Under the pieces are notes generated by a model. That model was not told the DNA's origin and searched no databases. It saw only the letters and a list, made by a program, of their open reading frames with translations. DNA of 64,000 bases from Vibrio anguillarum (lineage in GTDB: Bacteria > Pseudomonadota > Gammaproteobacteria > Enterobacterales > Vibrionaceae): positions 1-64,000 of the forward strand of contig NZ_JAHGUP010000042.1 in NCBI RefSeq assembly GCF_001989995.2. The letters run 5' to 3'. Made by a program: the position numbers and the translations under genes. Shown one piece after another: positions 37,219-46,533 of this stretch (the stretch's first letter is position 1; each line of letters opens with the position of its first letter).

Positions 37219-38244
37219 TTATTTATCTCCGCTCCAAAGTGCATTTTGTGGTGGCAGGTCAGGCTGACGCTCTTTCTTGTCTTGCTCTGCGAGTTTTTTC
37301 CAACGCTTCATTCCTTTGTGTGAACGCAGTTGTGGGTTGGCAATTTCATCGACCGCAAAGTTCAGTAAAGCCAAACCAGTAACGAGTAGAGTCAAAGCAA
37401 TACAAGGAGCAAGCAGTTCCCACCAAGCGCCAATCAGCATAGAAGAGGACGTTTGAACGTTGTACAACATGATGCCCCAACTGATGGTGTTTGGATCGCC
37501 AAGACCAAGGAAGGAGATAGTGGCTTCCATCATGATGGCGTACATCACTGAACCGATGAAGCTAGCGCCAACGATGGAGATGAGGTTAGGTAGAATCTCA
37601 ACGAAAATGATGCGCCATGATGATTCACCCAAGACTTCCGCCGCTCTGACAAATTCTTTTTCACGCAGTGCGAGGGTTTGTGAGCGTACGACCCTAGCGC
37701 CCCAAGCCCAGGAGGTGCAGCCAATGATGAGTGCAATGGTTAATGGGCCGGCCTCTCCAATAAATGCCGCGACCACGAATAAAAGAGGATATTGCGGTAT
37801 CACCAGCATGATATTCATAGCGGCGGTTAGAATGTCATCGACCTTACCGCCAAAGTAACCGGCAGAAACACCAATCACAGTCGCAAGAAAACAGACGGTC
37901 ATTCCTGCGCCAAAACCCACGGCGAGTGAGACTCGTGCGCCATACACCACTTGTGACCAAACATCGCGTCCCATACGAGAGGTGCCTAGCACATGGTCTT
38001 CACCTTTTGAGAGTAGTAAGGTGCGGCGGTCAGTCGCCAAGTTTTCAGCAATCCAGCCATTCGGATCTGCTTTAGCGGCTTTGACGACAAACGATGGGTA
38101 CTCGTGTGGATTTCCGGTACGTTTATCTGGCGCATGTTTGGTGATCAGTGGCGCAGCAAGGGCGATGAATAAAAATAGGCCCAAAATAATGACACCAACC
38201 ATGGCAACGGTATTGCCGCGAATGAGTTTAATGAGATCTTTCAT
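37219..38244 (-). CDS. Chitooligosaccharide ABC transporter permease (DppC/OppC type)
   Basis: Inner-membrane permease of 341 residues with an N-terminal helix (VAMVGVIILGLFLFIALAAP), a periplasmic loop, and five further helices carrying the EAA motif AAEVLGESSWRIIFVEILPN near 200. The C-terminus is charged and cytoplasmic. It lies 2 bp after the first permease and 2 bp before the ATPase, so all four membrane-complex genes are translated together. Confidence 0.92.
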   Translation of the reverse strand: MKDLIKLIRGNTVAMVGVIILGLFLFIALAAPLITKHAPDKRTGNPHEYPSFVVKAAKADPNGWIAENLATDRRTLLLSKGEDHVLGTSRMGRDVWSQVVYGARVSLAVGFGAGMTVCFLATVIGVSAGYFGGKVDDILTAAMNIMLVIPQYPLLFVVAAFIGEAGPLTIALIIGCTSWAWGARVVRSQTLALREKEFVRAAEVLGESSWRIIFVEILPNLISIVGASFIGSVMYAIMMEATISFLGLGDPNTISWGIMLYNVQTSSSMLIGAWWELLAPCIALTLLVTGLALLNFAVDEIANPQLRSHKGMKRWKKLAEQDKKERQPDLPPQNALWSGDK

Positions 38245-38246
38245 GA

Positions 38247-39233
38247 TTATTTACCTCCCTTGCGTAGGCGAGGGTCTAGTACGACATAAAGCATGTCCGC
38301 CAACAGGTTAAAGAACAGCATAAAGAGCGTCATAATCAGTAGCTGCCCTTGCAGAACTTGGTAATCACGAGCGTTGATCGCATTAAATAAAACGGTACCA
38401 AGGCCAGGATAGTTAAAGATAATTTCAATGATGAGCTGACCACCGATAGCCATACCCAAAGACATCGATAGAGCGGTGACACTTGGCAATAAAGCATTAC
38501 GAGCGGCGTACTGGAAAACCACACGGTTTTCGCTGAGCCCTTTCCCTTTCGCCATCGTTATGTAGTCTTCAGCGAGCAGGTTAATCATGTTGTTACGCAT
38601 GTTGACGAGAAACCCACCGATTTGTACTAGAGACGCACAGACAAGAGGCAAGAAAGCGTGGTAGGCCACATCTTTAATGAATGTCCAACTTGTCCAATCT
38701 GGCATCGTACCAGCAGTGTAGGCATAACCCGTAGGGAACCATTGCAAGCCGATAGCAAAAGTAAACATAGCGATCATCGCAATAACCACTTGCGGAACGG
38801 CTTGTATAACCAACATCCCTGGAGTAATAAACGTATCGTAACGACTGCCTCGTTTCCATGCGGCAAAAATGCCCAGTAGAGAACCGATTGAGAACGAGAT
38901 CACAACCGCAGTACCCGCTAGAAATAACGACCAACCAAATGCACTACCCAGTAATTCATTGACACTTAACGGATAGAACTTAATCGACGTGCCTAATTCC
39001 CAACTTAGAATGCTTTTTAAATAGGTCAAATATTGTACGGGTAACGGACCATCAACGAAACCGAGAAGCTGTTTCATTGCTTCGATTCGTTCTGGCGTTA
39101 CTTGCGTTGTTGCGTTTGCGAACATCATGGTCACTGGGTCTCCAGGCATGGCTCGCGGAATGATGAAGTTCAATGTTGCTGCAACCAGCAACGCGATAAA
39201 ATAAAATGACAAACGTCTTAAAAAATAACCCAT
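38247..39233 (-). CDS. Chitooligosaccharide ABC transporter permease (DppB/OppB type)
   Basis: First permease, 328 residues, six predicted helices: an N-terminal anchor (FLRRLSFYFIALLVAATLNFIIPRAMPGDP, the OppB-family start), then the EAA-type loop MAKGKGLSENRVVFQYAARNALLPS near 225-250. It follows the binding-protein gene across a 166-bp gap with two hairpins, which would let the abundant periplasmic protein be made in excess over the membrane complex. Confidence 0.92.
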   Translation of the reverse strand: MGYFLRRLSFYFIALLVAATLNFIIPRAMPGDPVTMMFANATTQVTPERIEAMKQLLGFVDGPLPVQYLTYLKSILSWELGTSIKFYPLSVNELLGSAFGWSLFLAGTAVVISFSIGSLLGIFAAWKRGSRYDTFITPGMLVIQAVPQVVIAMIAMFTFAIGLQWFPTGYAYTAGTMPDWTSWTFIKDVAYHAFLPLVCASLVQIGGFLVNMRNNMINLLAEDYITMAKGKGLSENRVVFQYAARNALLPSVTALSMSLGMAIGGQLIIEIIFNYPGLGTVLFNAINARDYQVLQGQLLIMTLFMLFFNLLADMLYVVLDPRLRKGGK

Positions 39234-39304
39234 AACTCACACCTTACTCACCCAGTTTTATCCTGTACCTGGTTTCAGGTCGCTCCTAGCGAAATTTAGA
39301 GCGA

Positions 39305-39382
39305 AAAATCCCCTAACGACGAGCGTTATACATTTGCTAGGTATTTAGGGGATTTTATTTAGCGGCGCACGAAGTACGCCGC
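39305..39382 (-). repeat. Two hairpins between cbp and the first permease
   Basis: A perfect 12-bp inverted repeat with a 28-base loop pairs AAAATCCCCTAA (39305-39316) with TTAGGGGATTTT (39345-39356). A second stem pairs GCGGCG (39362-39367) with CGCCGC (39377-39382). On the minus-strand mRNA they follow the cbp stop and probably stabilise its 3' end or attenuate read-through. Confidence 0.7.
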
Positions 39383-39399
39383 AAGGAATGAACTTCTAC

Positions 39400-41070
39400 T
39401 TACTTAACTGGTTTTAGGTCCAGTACGTGTAATAGACGCTCAGGGATACCAGCCCAAATGTTTGGACGACCCTTAGGATTTTCTTCGTTCCACCAGCCGC
39501 TAAAGCGTGCTGTGTTGTATTGGTACATGTAAGCACCTGACATTACAGGGATGGTCACTTGGTTTTCAGCAATGATTTTCTGAATTCCGTGAGCGATTTC
39601 TAGCTGCTCATTTTTATCCGCTGTTTTGTAGAAGCTGTCTAGCAAAGTATCTAGCTTATCGTTTTTGTAGAAGTGCATAGCAAAACGAGGCATACCTTCA
39701 CCTTTCTGTAGTGCAGAGTTGTATGCACTGTTCCAGTATAGATGTGGGTCCGCACCGTGGAAGTAGTTGGTGTAAGCGACGTCATAAGTACCTTCAAGCA
39801 TTGCTTGGTTATAAACCGCAAACTCTGGAGTACGAGCACGTGCTTTGATGCCTACTTCGGCAAGCTGTTCAACAGCAAGTTGTACTGTGTTGTTGAAGTC
39901 AGTCCAGCCATTTGGTGATTGAACAAGTAGCTCAAAAGATTTACCTGATGGAGTATCAACAAAACCGTCTTTGTTCACGTCTTTGAAGCCCGCTTTAGCA
40001 AGCAGTTTTTTCGCGCCTTCAACGTTGTACGTGTTGTAGCCTTTGTACTTATTGTGGATGTTTTCATCAGACCAAGCTTGGAATGCATAACCTAAGCCTG
40101 AAGCGAAGTCATTAACGGTACCGCCGCCATAGAAAGCGATATCGATAATAGTTTGACGGTCAAGAGCCATAGAGAATGCGCGACGGAAATCAACGTTGCT
40201 TAGCGCTTCATTTTTTACTGCATCTGGGTTTTTGAAGTTAACCATAAATGCTTGTGTGCCTGATGGCGGATACCAGTAGTGGTGGCTAGGGCTTGCAGCG
40301 GCATAAGTACGGTCAATATCCGGAACGAATGAAGAGGTCCAATCGAGTTCAGAGTTAACAATCTTACCTAGCAATTGGTCATTGTTTGCAATTTGAGGTA
40401 CACGCAAACAGTCAACCTCAAGGTTTGCAGCATCCCAGTAATTCGGGTTACGACATTGGATGTATAGCTGTGGAGTGAAGGTGTCGATTTCAGTAAACGG
40501 ACCAGTACCTACAGGGTTCTCGTTGGTGAAAGTCGCTGGATCTTTCACATCTTTCCATACATGCTCAGCAACGATAGGAACTAACGAGATTTCATAAGGT
40601 ACGTTTGAGTTCGCTTCAGTTAAACGGAAACGGATTTGGTAGTCGTTCAGTTTTTCTACGCTCGTTACCCACTTGTTGATACCACGTTGGTCGAGTTCAG
40701 GTTTATTTTTCAATAAGCCATAAGAGAACACGACATCATCCGCTGTAAATGCTTGACCATCTGACCATTTAACACCTTTACGGATATCAAAAGTAACACT
40801 CATTAGGTCATCAGACATTTTAAAGCCTTCAGCCAAACGCATAACGGGTGTATTACCATGCATTTCGTTGAAGATGACCAGTGGTTCATAGATGAAATCA
40901 GTGGTCGTACGTAGGTTTGTTGCTAGATACGGGTTAAAGTTACGTACCATTGTAGGGTAGAAATCAGGTACGATCGTTAGCTCACTGCGTGCGGCTGCTG
41001 GAGCTGAAAGGCTCGCTGCGGCGGCGATTACTGCAGCGGCTAGCGCTGTTTTTTTAATATTGGCAAGCAT
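39400..41070 (-). CDS. cbp: Periplasmic chitooligosaccharide-binding protein
   Basis: Binds (GlcNAc)n in the periplasm, delivers it to the ABC transporter, and in V. cholerae also holds ChiS inactive when empty. The 556 residues start with a signal peptide ending SAPAAA near 27, followed by a cluster C (SBP_bac_5, Opp/Dpp-type) fold: LRTTTDFIYEPLV, GVKWSDGQAFTADDVVFSY and the RRAFSMALDRQ motif. ATG with AAGGA seven bases upstream. It is the first gene of the ten-gene operon and has an unusually structured upstream region. Confidence 0.93.
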   Translation of the reverse strand: MLANIKKTALAAAVIAAAASLSAPAAARSELTIVPDFYPTMVRNFNPYLATNLRTTTDFIYEPLVIFNEMHGNTPVMRLAEGFKMSDDLMSVTFDIRKGVKWSDGQAFTADDVVFSYGLLKNKPELDQRGINKWVTSVEKLNDYQIRFRLTEANSNVPYEISLVPIVAEHVWKDVKDPATFTNENPVGTGPFTEIDTFTPQLYIQCRNPNYWDAANLEVDCLRVPQIANNDQLLGKIVNSELDWTSSFVPDIDRTYAAASPSHHYWYPPSGTQAFMVNFKNPDAVKNEALSNVDFRRAFSMALDRQTIIDIAFYGGGTVNDFASGLGYAFQAWSDENIHNKYKGYNTYNVEGAKKLLAKAGFKDVNKDGFVDTPSGKSFELLVQSPNGWTDFNNTVQLAVEQLAEVGIKARARTPEFAVYNQAMLEGTYDVAYTNYFHGADPHLYWNSAYNSALQKGEGMPRFAMHFYKNDKLDTLLDSFYKTADKNEQLEIAHGIQKIIAENQVTIPVMSGAYMYQYNTARFSGWWNEENPKGRPNIWAGIPERLLHVLDLKPVK

Positions 41071-41120
41071 AGCTGTTCCTTACTATTTGCTTTCATTTCA
41101 CTAATGGATATGAATGTCAT

Positions 41121-41247
41121 CAATTGATAAACACTCTCCAAGGCCTACCTCATTGCGTGTTAACAAACCGGAGGAGTTGGTCAACATGAGTGGCCTGTAG
41201 ACCTTTGGCAGGAGTAAGAAGACACCTTGGAGAGAAAATTATCAATT
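41121..41247 (-). promoter_or_regulatory. Long-range inverted repeat in the chitobiose-operon leader
   Basis: AATTGATAA...CTCTCCAAGG (41121-41143) recurs inverted as CCTTGGAGAG...TTATCAATT (41225-41247), giving 19 paired bases around a small internal loop and enclosing 81 bases. Inside, CCTGCC (41212-41207 on the minus strand) can continue the stem with GGTAGG. In the minus-strand transcript this would fold into a branched structure ending about 50 bases before the cbp start codon. Confidence 0.55.
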
Positions 41248-41255
41248 TGAATTCC

Positions 41256-41303
41256 CGTTAAAAACGTCAATTTGTAGAAAGTGATCGTTATAAACGTCAA
41301 TTT
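41256..41303 (-). promoter_or_regulatory. Direct repeats upstream of the chitobiose operon, candidate ChiS sites
   Basis: Two 18-bp copies, CGTTA(A/T)AAACGTCAATTT, at 41256-41273 and 41286-41303 differ at one base and are exactly 30 bp apart, so they lie on the same helix face. ChiS is reported to bind directly to this promoter region, and these repeats are the best operator-like sequence I can see; the link is inference. Confidence 0.5.
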
Positions 41304-41773
41304 ACCATCTTTGGTTTGATTTTTACTCTCATTTAGGTCAGTGATCTGCCTCTCATACTCAATTCGATTAACTTATAGTTGTAAGCGCTCGCTATCTTTT
41401 TATCCCTTTATTTTTAATGTTTTTTTGTTTTTTTTGTATCATGAGATCTTGCTCACTTATAGTTTTATCGTTAATTTTTTTACTTAAATTAATTCTGCCG
41501 AATTGTTGTGATTCGGTTCGCAATCTGGATCTTTATTCATCTTCAATTGAAAATCTGCTGGTGAAATTGCCTAGAAATCAGTTTTTACTTCCAATTTTCA
41601 TCATCATTTTGCCTCTTTTTTTCTATTGAGAAGTAAGGTTTGTAATATGCAGTGAATAAGGCGTACCAGAGTAATGGATGCTTGAGGTTAACATTGATTA
41701 AATTTAACTAGTCATAACTCTGGATGCATCAATGGGGTGGTTGTTCCGTTGATGGTCATGGAAATATAGTGAT
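41304..41773. other. AT-rich intergenic region between chiS and cbp; weak CRP-like site
   Basis: No convincing gene. AGTGA-N6-TCTCA at 41340-41355 resembles a CRP site with one mismatch per half. A 70-codon plus-strand frame at 41417-41629 has no ribosome site and low-complexity codons. The rest is AT-rich sequence of the kind expected for an activator-dependent promoter; I could not place a firm -35/-10 pair. Confidence 0.35.
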
Positions 41774-41798
41774 AAAAAAGCCTGCAGAGTGCAGGCTT
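41774..41798 (-). terminator. Terminator after chiS
   Basis: AAGCCTGCA (41778-41786), 3-base loop, TGCAGGCTT (41790-41798), with A6 at 41774-41779 giving a U-run on the minus strand. It separates the chiS transcript from the chitobiose operon. Confidence 0.85.
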
Positions 41799-41814
41799 AA
41801 TGGTGTTGATGTAC

Positions 41815-44800
41815 TTAGAGTGATGAGGTCAGTAGCTTTTGCAATTTATCGCGCTGAGCTTCGATGTGAGAGCGTTCAGGGCCGTGCTCCTGACAATGAT
41901 CAAGAATGTAATCTAACGAATTAAGAACGGTACGCCAGCGAGGTGTTTTAGGCAGTGTCTCGATACGTAAGTACTTGTCTAGTGTCCGAGTCTGTAATGT
42001 GCTTCTATCGAGATACACTCGCCATAGTCCACTCTGCTCTGCAAAGGTAAACTTGCTTTGGTTACTGACCCGTTCCCAGTAATCTAAAGCACTGGTCATT
42101 GCTTCAACCAGTACTTCGCGCATTAAATCTTGCTTAGATTGACTCTCTCCCGATACTTTGTCGGCGATACGAGTGAACTCGCCACCGAGTTCTTTGAGCT
42201 GCTGCAGTTTTTCTTTATCGCCTTCAAATGCGTAACTGGATAGCGCTTCAATTGCGGTTTCAAGGTTATTGATGCGCGCTGCATTGATGTTTCCACCCAC
42301 GTTAAAGATGTACATAGCCTGCAACCCAGAGCCATCCGGTAGTCGTAACACATCAGCAGACATATGCTGACGTGTATCTTCGACATAGATATCGATATTA
42401 CCGCAGTAATGCTCTTGCTCGACGACTAAGTATTTGGGAGCGATGAGTTCTTCCGCATTTGAGCGCTTTAGTTGTTCTTGGCTGCGCTTAAATAACCGAG
42501 CCGCCGCTTCGTTCGCAAAGCGGATTTTATGATCGTCTCGAATGCAAATAATGGCCTCAGGAGCGGATTCAAGCTGCTCTAGTAGACGGCCTTGGGTTTC
42601 CAATAAACTGGCCTCTACCATTGCTCTATGCTTCAGCTCTTGTTGCAGTTGGTTGTTCTCAATACGTCTTTGTTCAGCTTTGCTGGCCGTTAAATGCGCC
42701 GTAATACGTGCAGCGAGCTCTTGCTTATTAAAAGGTTTCGATAAGTAATCGTTCGCTCCCGCTGCAAAACCACGAACTCTATCGTCAGTTTGATTTAATG
42801 CCGTCAACATAATGATAGGTAGCTCGGCATGATCGTATGTTTCTCTTAACTTTTCACAGACTTGGTAGCCGCTTAATCCTGGCATCATAATGTCGAGCAG
42901 TAGAAGTTCCGGTTTTTCTTTTTCGACCGCGCTAATGACTTCATTGCCATCTTTAGCGGTGCGGACTTGATAGCCTTCTAAACGTAGGAAGCTGTCTAGG
43001 ACACGCAGATTGACGGGTTCATCATCTGCTATCAGTAGCACTGGGCCTTCTTTATTTTCAGGTAGTGAATGCATTTCAGGCAGTTCAATGTCTGAAATGG
43101 TCGGAGATTGGAAATGGCCAGCTTCCATATAGCTTGTCGATTCAATTTCCGCTTTTGATGCTAATGGTAAGGTAAAGCTGAATGTCGTACCGACCATCGG
43201 TTGGCTACTGACATAAAGCGTTCCTTGCATTAATTCGATCAATTGACGGCTGATCGAAAGACCCAAGCCTGCGCCTTGTCGATAACGACTGGCATCTTGC
43301 CCTGCTTGAATCAGTGGTTCGAAGATGTGTTCAAGTTGTTCAGCAGGAATGCCTTGCCCCGTATCGACAACTTGGACACGAATCTTGTCATCAACCACAT
43401 TGGCTGAAATGACAATTTTCCCTTCAGTCGTATATTTAATGGCGTTTCCTACAAGGTTATAAAGCACTTGCTCTAATCGTTGTGGATCGGCAGAGACCCA
43501 AATGCATTCATCAGGGATTTGGTTTATTACGCGAATGGGCTTTTTGTTGAGTAGATGGTTAGACAGCTCTAACACTAAGCGTGTTGCGCCGGATAGATCA
43601 ACAGCACACTGTTTGATATCCAAGCTGCCATAGCGCATCTTATGGTAATCGAGTAAGTCATCGACCAAGTTTGTCAGCCGTTGTCCACTGCTGATGATTA
43701 TGCCCAATTGATAACGATGATCGGCGGTGATAGTTCCACTTGACCCAGAGATCAGTGCTTCTGCAATACCGACCATACCGTGCAGCGGTGTTCTTAATTC
43801 ATGTGACGTTGTGGCTAGGAATTCATCTTTTAGTTTGTTAGCGAGATGCAACTCATCGTTCTGTTTGCGGATTAATTGAATGTTGCTTTCGAGCTCTTTA
43901 TTTTGCGCTTTAATCAGCTGCATTTTTTCTCGGATTGAACGCTGCATACGTTCAAAACTCACTGCGAGTCGACCAATCTCATCTTTACGATCGGTATTGA
44001 TAACATTTTCATCTAAATCCCCAGCTGAGACTTTTTCTGCCGCCCAAGTGAGCTTCAGTAGGGGAGAGGTAATAAAATTAGAGAGATAATGTGAAGCGAT
44101 GACGACTAAAATAATCGCGGTTAGCATGGCGAAAATAAATAATTTCTCAAGTTGATGAACTCGCGCATAAGCCTCTTTTTCGGGTATCTCTACAACCAAA
44201 GCCCAATTGATATTTTTGTTTGCAACAGGTGCATAGGCGGCAATGGTTTTCTCATTCAATGTATTGGTGTAAGTACCAACGGCACTCAACCCAGAAAGCG
44301 CAAGATTGATCACTTTTTGACTAGTCTCGATTTCTTGCTGCGTGTAAGAGAGTATTCGAGAATGATGATCTTGCCCGACGAGTAAAGTCCTTATTTGCGA
44401 TGTCGCATTGGTGTCAGCAACGAGCTTTGTGATGCCATTGTTTGGTAGGCGGAACATGGCGTAGCTGTGCAGGTAGCCCTGTTGAATAATGGGCGCGCCA
44501 AGCCAAGCAACTGATTGCCCTTCTTGTTGTGAAAAGTCAGAAATAATGACTGGTGTATATTCTTCATTGATTTTTCGTTGTTCGCCAACTTGCTGCTCTA
44601 ACTGGCGGAATGTTTTACCCAGATTGCTATCTTTGTATTTTCCGGTCAGTAAATTCGTCCCATAGTTGTCGTGCTTATAAACGGAATAAACGACATCACC
44701 ATCGAGATCCACCAGTAAAATATCGTCAAAATCAGAACGTTTAAGCAGTTCTAAATACGCCCAATGATAGCGTTTGTGCAGTAGGCGATACCGTTCACTG

Positions 44801-45219
44801 CCTACATAGCTGCTCGATTGTGGCAATATTGACGTTTTTATCTGATCACCAGAACCAGGAATATAACGCTGCTGGGCATGCTCACGAGCTTGATCAATAT
44901 CCAGACCAAGTCTTTGGAACGCATTGACTAAGCCGTAAAAGCGCCCCCCACTAGCATAAGCTAACTCTGAACGGACAAACCCCATCACTTCTGATTCTTT
45001 GGCCGTGAGGTAATCGAGAACTTGCTGTTGCTTAGTGTCTCTGACTGACAATAAGTGAGACGTGCTTTGTTCTTGAAGATCTTTAGTGTGTGATTGCAGA
45101 AAAAAAATGGCAGTCACAGTTAAAGGCGTGATGCTCAAAACGAGAAAAGCCAGCATAAGAGTATTTTGCAGGCGCTTAAATTTTTGCTTACGAGAGAACC
45201 TAAACATAGAAAAAGGCAT
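41815..45219 (-). CDS. chiS: Chitin-sensing hybrid histidine kinase ChiS
   Basis: Master activator of chitin utilisation. The 1134-residue membrane protein has a helix at about 20-42, a periplasmic sensor (about 45-355) that meets the binding protein, a second helix at 359-380, HAMP and coiled coil, HisKA with phospho-His473 (SHELRTPLHG), an ATPase domain, a receiver with Asp776 in LLLDIMMPG, a PAS-like region and a C-terminal domain from about 1020 reported to bind DNA directly. Published numbering (H469, D772) is four lower, implying a start at Met5 (45207); the ATG used here has the better Shine-Dalgarno (GGA five bases upstream). No partner response regulator gene is adjacent. Confidence 0.95.
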   Translation of the reverse strand: MPFSMFRFSRKQKFKRLQNTLMLAFLVLSITPLTVTAIFFLQSHTKDLQEQSTSHLLSVRDTKQQQVLDYLTAKESEVMGFVRSELAYASGGRFYGLVNAFQRLGLDIDQAREHAQQRYIPGSGDQIKTSILPQSSSYVGSERYRLLHKRYHWAYLELLKRSDFDDILLVDLDGDVVYSVYKHDNYGTNLLTGKYKDSNLGKTFRQLEQQVGEQRKINEEYTPVIISDFSQQEGQSVAWLGAPIIQQGYLHSYAMFRLPNNGITKLVADTNATSQIRTLLVGQDHHSRILSYTQQEIETSQKVINLALSGLSAVGTYTNTLNEKTIAAYAPVANKNINWALVVEIPEKEAYARVHQLEKLFIFAMLTAIILVVIASHYLSNFITSPLLKLTWAAEKVSAGDLDENVINTDRKDEIGRLAVSFERMQRSIREKMQLIKAQNKELESNIQLIRKQNDELHLANKLKDEFLATTSHELRTPLHGMVGIAEALISGSSGTITADHRYQLGIIISSGQRLTNLVDDLLDYHKMRYGSLDIKQCAVDLSGATRLVLELSNHLLNKKPIRVINQIPDECIWVSADPQRLEQVLYNLVGNAIKYTTEGKIVISANVVDDKIRVQVVDTGQGIPAEQLEHIFEPLIQAGQDASRYRQGAGLGLSISRQLIELMQGTLYVSSQPMVGTTFSFTLPLASKAEIESTSYMEAGHFQSPTISDIELPEMHSLPENKEGPVLLIADDEPVNLRVLDSFLRLEGYQVRTAKDGNEVISAVEKEKPELLLLDIMMPGLSGYQVCEKLRETYDHAELPIIMLTALNQTDDRVRGFAAGANDYLSKPFNKQELAARITAHLTASKAEQRRIENNQLQQELKHRAMVEASLLETQGRLLEQLESAPEAIICIRDDHKIRFANEAAARLFKRSQEQLKRSNAEELIAPKYLVVEQEHYCGNIDIYVEDTRQHMSADVLRLPDGSGLQAMYIFNVGGNINAARINNLETAIEALSSYAFEGDKEKLQQLKELGGEFTRIADKVSGESQSKQDLMREVLVEAMTSALDYWERVSNQSKFTFAEQSGLWRVYLDRSTLQTRTLDKYLRIETLPKTPRWRTVLNSLDYILDHCQEHGPERSHIEAQRDKLQKLLTSSL

Positions 45220-45406
45220 TACTTTCCGTGAGGCTTTAACGGCATGAGGTAGTCGTTAAAGTGAATGAAAAAAACAAAGAAAACCTAAAGTGACGAAATT
45301 AACGAGTTTTTTTACTTTGACAAGTAAGTCCTGTGGAAAGCGTGGTCACTAACGCAAAATTCGTAAAAATCATCCAGTTTAGTGACCAATTGAGAGTGGA
45401 TTACAC

Positions 45407-46450
45407 TTATTGTTGCGACTTTTGTAATGTTTTTTTTGCGTGGTAAATGATGAATTTGTTAGTCTTATTTAACACCTCGCAATGACCATAAGCCTGTTCA
45501 ATCAGCGGGGTATATTTAAGAAAACTGTTGGCCACAATAAAAAGTTCGCCTTTCACGGTTTGATGGCTTGGTGCGTTAGCCAGTAAGGCTTCTGTCGCAC
45601 TATAGCTGGTCTCTAATCCGGAGTGGAAAGGGGGGTTTGAGACGATAAATTGATAATCTTTAGCGGTATCTGAGTAGACATCAGAGGCAAATACATTCCC
45701 TGATATGTTATTCGCTATCAAGGTTGCTTTGGTTGATTCAATCGCAAGCGCGCTGATATCGCACAGTTCAATCTCGATATCTGGGTTCAATGTGGCCATT
45801 ACACTACCCAACACACCAGCACCACAACCAAAGTCGAGAACTTTTCCTCTCAGTTTAGGTAGTGTATCGAGTAACAGTTGGCTGCCGAGGTCAAATTCGC
45901 CATGACTAAATACGCCAGGTAAACTTTTTACAATCAGTGAGTGTTGCTGATACTGCACCTGATAAGTTTTGAACCAGCCTGCAATTTGGAAGCTTGGTGG
46001 CTGCTGGGTGCATTGCCCCCAATAGAACGAACAGCGTCGAGCTGAATCATACTTTTTAACCACCCCATAAGCTGCAAACATTTTTTCAATGCTTTTTATG
46101 CCCGAGCGGTTTTCACCCACGACCACAATCTCAGTCTCTTTGCCCAGTTTGGCCAACAGCATCGCAAGTAGATATTCAGCTTCCTGCTTCGCTTTGGGCC
46201 AGTAAAGCAGAATCATGTCTGCATCGGTTTTTTGCTCAAATTGAGCGCCAAAATGACATGTAATTTGCGAATAGGATTCGAGTTGGCGGTAGTAACCATA
46301 ATGAGTGGTGAACACCGAAACAGAGCGACAATGATTAGCTAACTCTACAGGAAATAAATCCTCCGCTTCTCCAGCCACTAAAAGATGTTTTCCTTCGAAA
46401 TAAGCAAGCTGACGCTGGGCAATTTGACTTGGTGCGGTGTAACTGGACAT
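45407..46450 (-). CDS. rsmC: 16S rRNA m2G1207 methyltransferase
   Basis: SAM-dependent methylase of the small ribosomal subunit. The 347 residues show a degenerate N-terminal methylase-like half (1-165) and a catalytic C-terminal half with [13 protein letters not shown], the SAM site [13 protein letters not shown] near 205 and the N2-guanine signature VSNPPFHSG near 270, as in E. coli RsmC. It is a single gene 187 bp upstream of chiS on the same strand with no visible functional link. Confidence 0.92.
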   Translation of the reverse strand: MSSYTAPSQIAQRQLAYFEGKHLLVAGEAEDLFPVELANHCRSVSVFTTHYGYYRQLESYSQITCHFGAQFEQKTDADMILLYWPKAKQEAEYLLAMLLAKLGKETEIVVVGENRSGIKSIEKMFAAYGVVKKYDSARRCSFYWGQCTQQPPSFQIAGWFKTYQVQYQQHSLIVKSLPGVFSHGEFDLGSQLLLDTLPKLRGKVLDFGCGAGVLGSVMATLNPDIEIELCDISALAIESTKATLIANNISGNVFASDVYSDTAKDYQFIVSNPPFHSGLETSYSATEALLANAPSHQTVKGELFIVANSFLKYTPLIEQAYGHCEVLNKTNKFIIYHAKKTLQKSQQ

Positions 46451-46533
46451 AGTAGGCTCTGCGCTAAAAAAGAGGGGCAGATTCTCGCACAGTCTGCCCC
46501 TTGCTTCTAGCTTGATCGTCAGTAAGTCAAAAG

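Noticed and set aside
41417..41629. 70-codon plus-strand ORF in the chiS-cbp gap
   Set aside because: No ribosome binding site, Phe/Leu/Ile-rich composition expected of AT-rich DNA, and it lies opposite the chitobiose promoter region. It may be listed as a hypothetical gene elsewhere, but I cannot support it.
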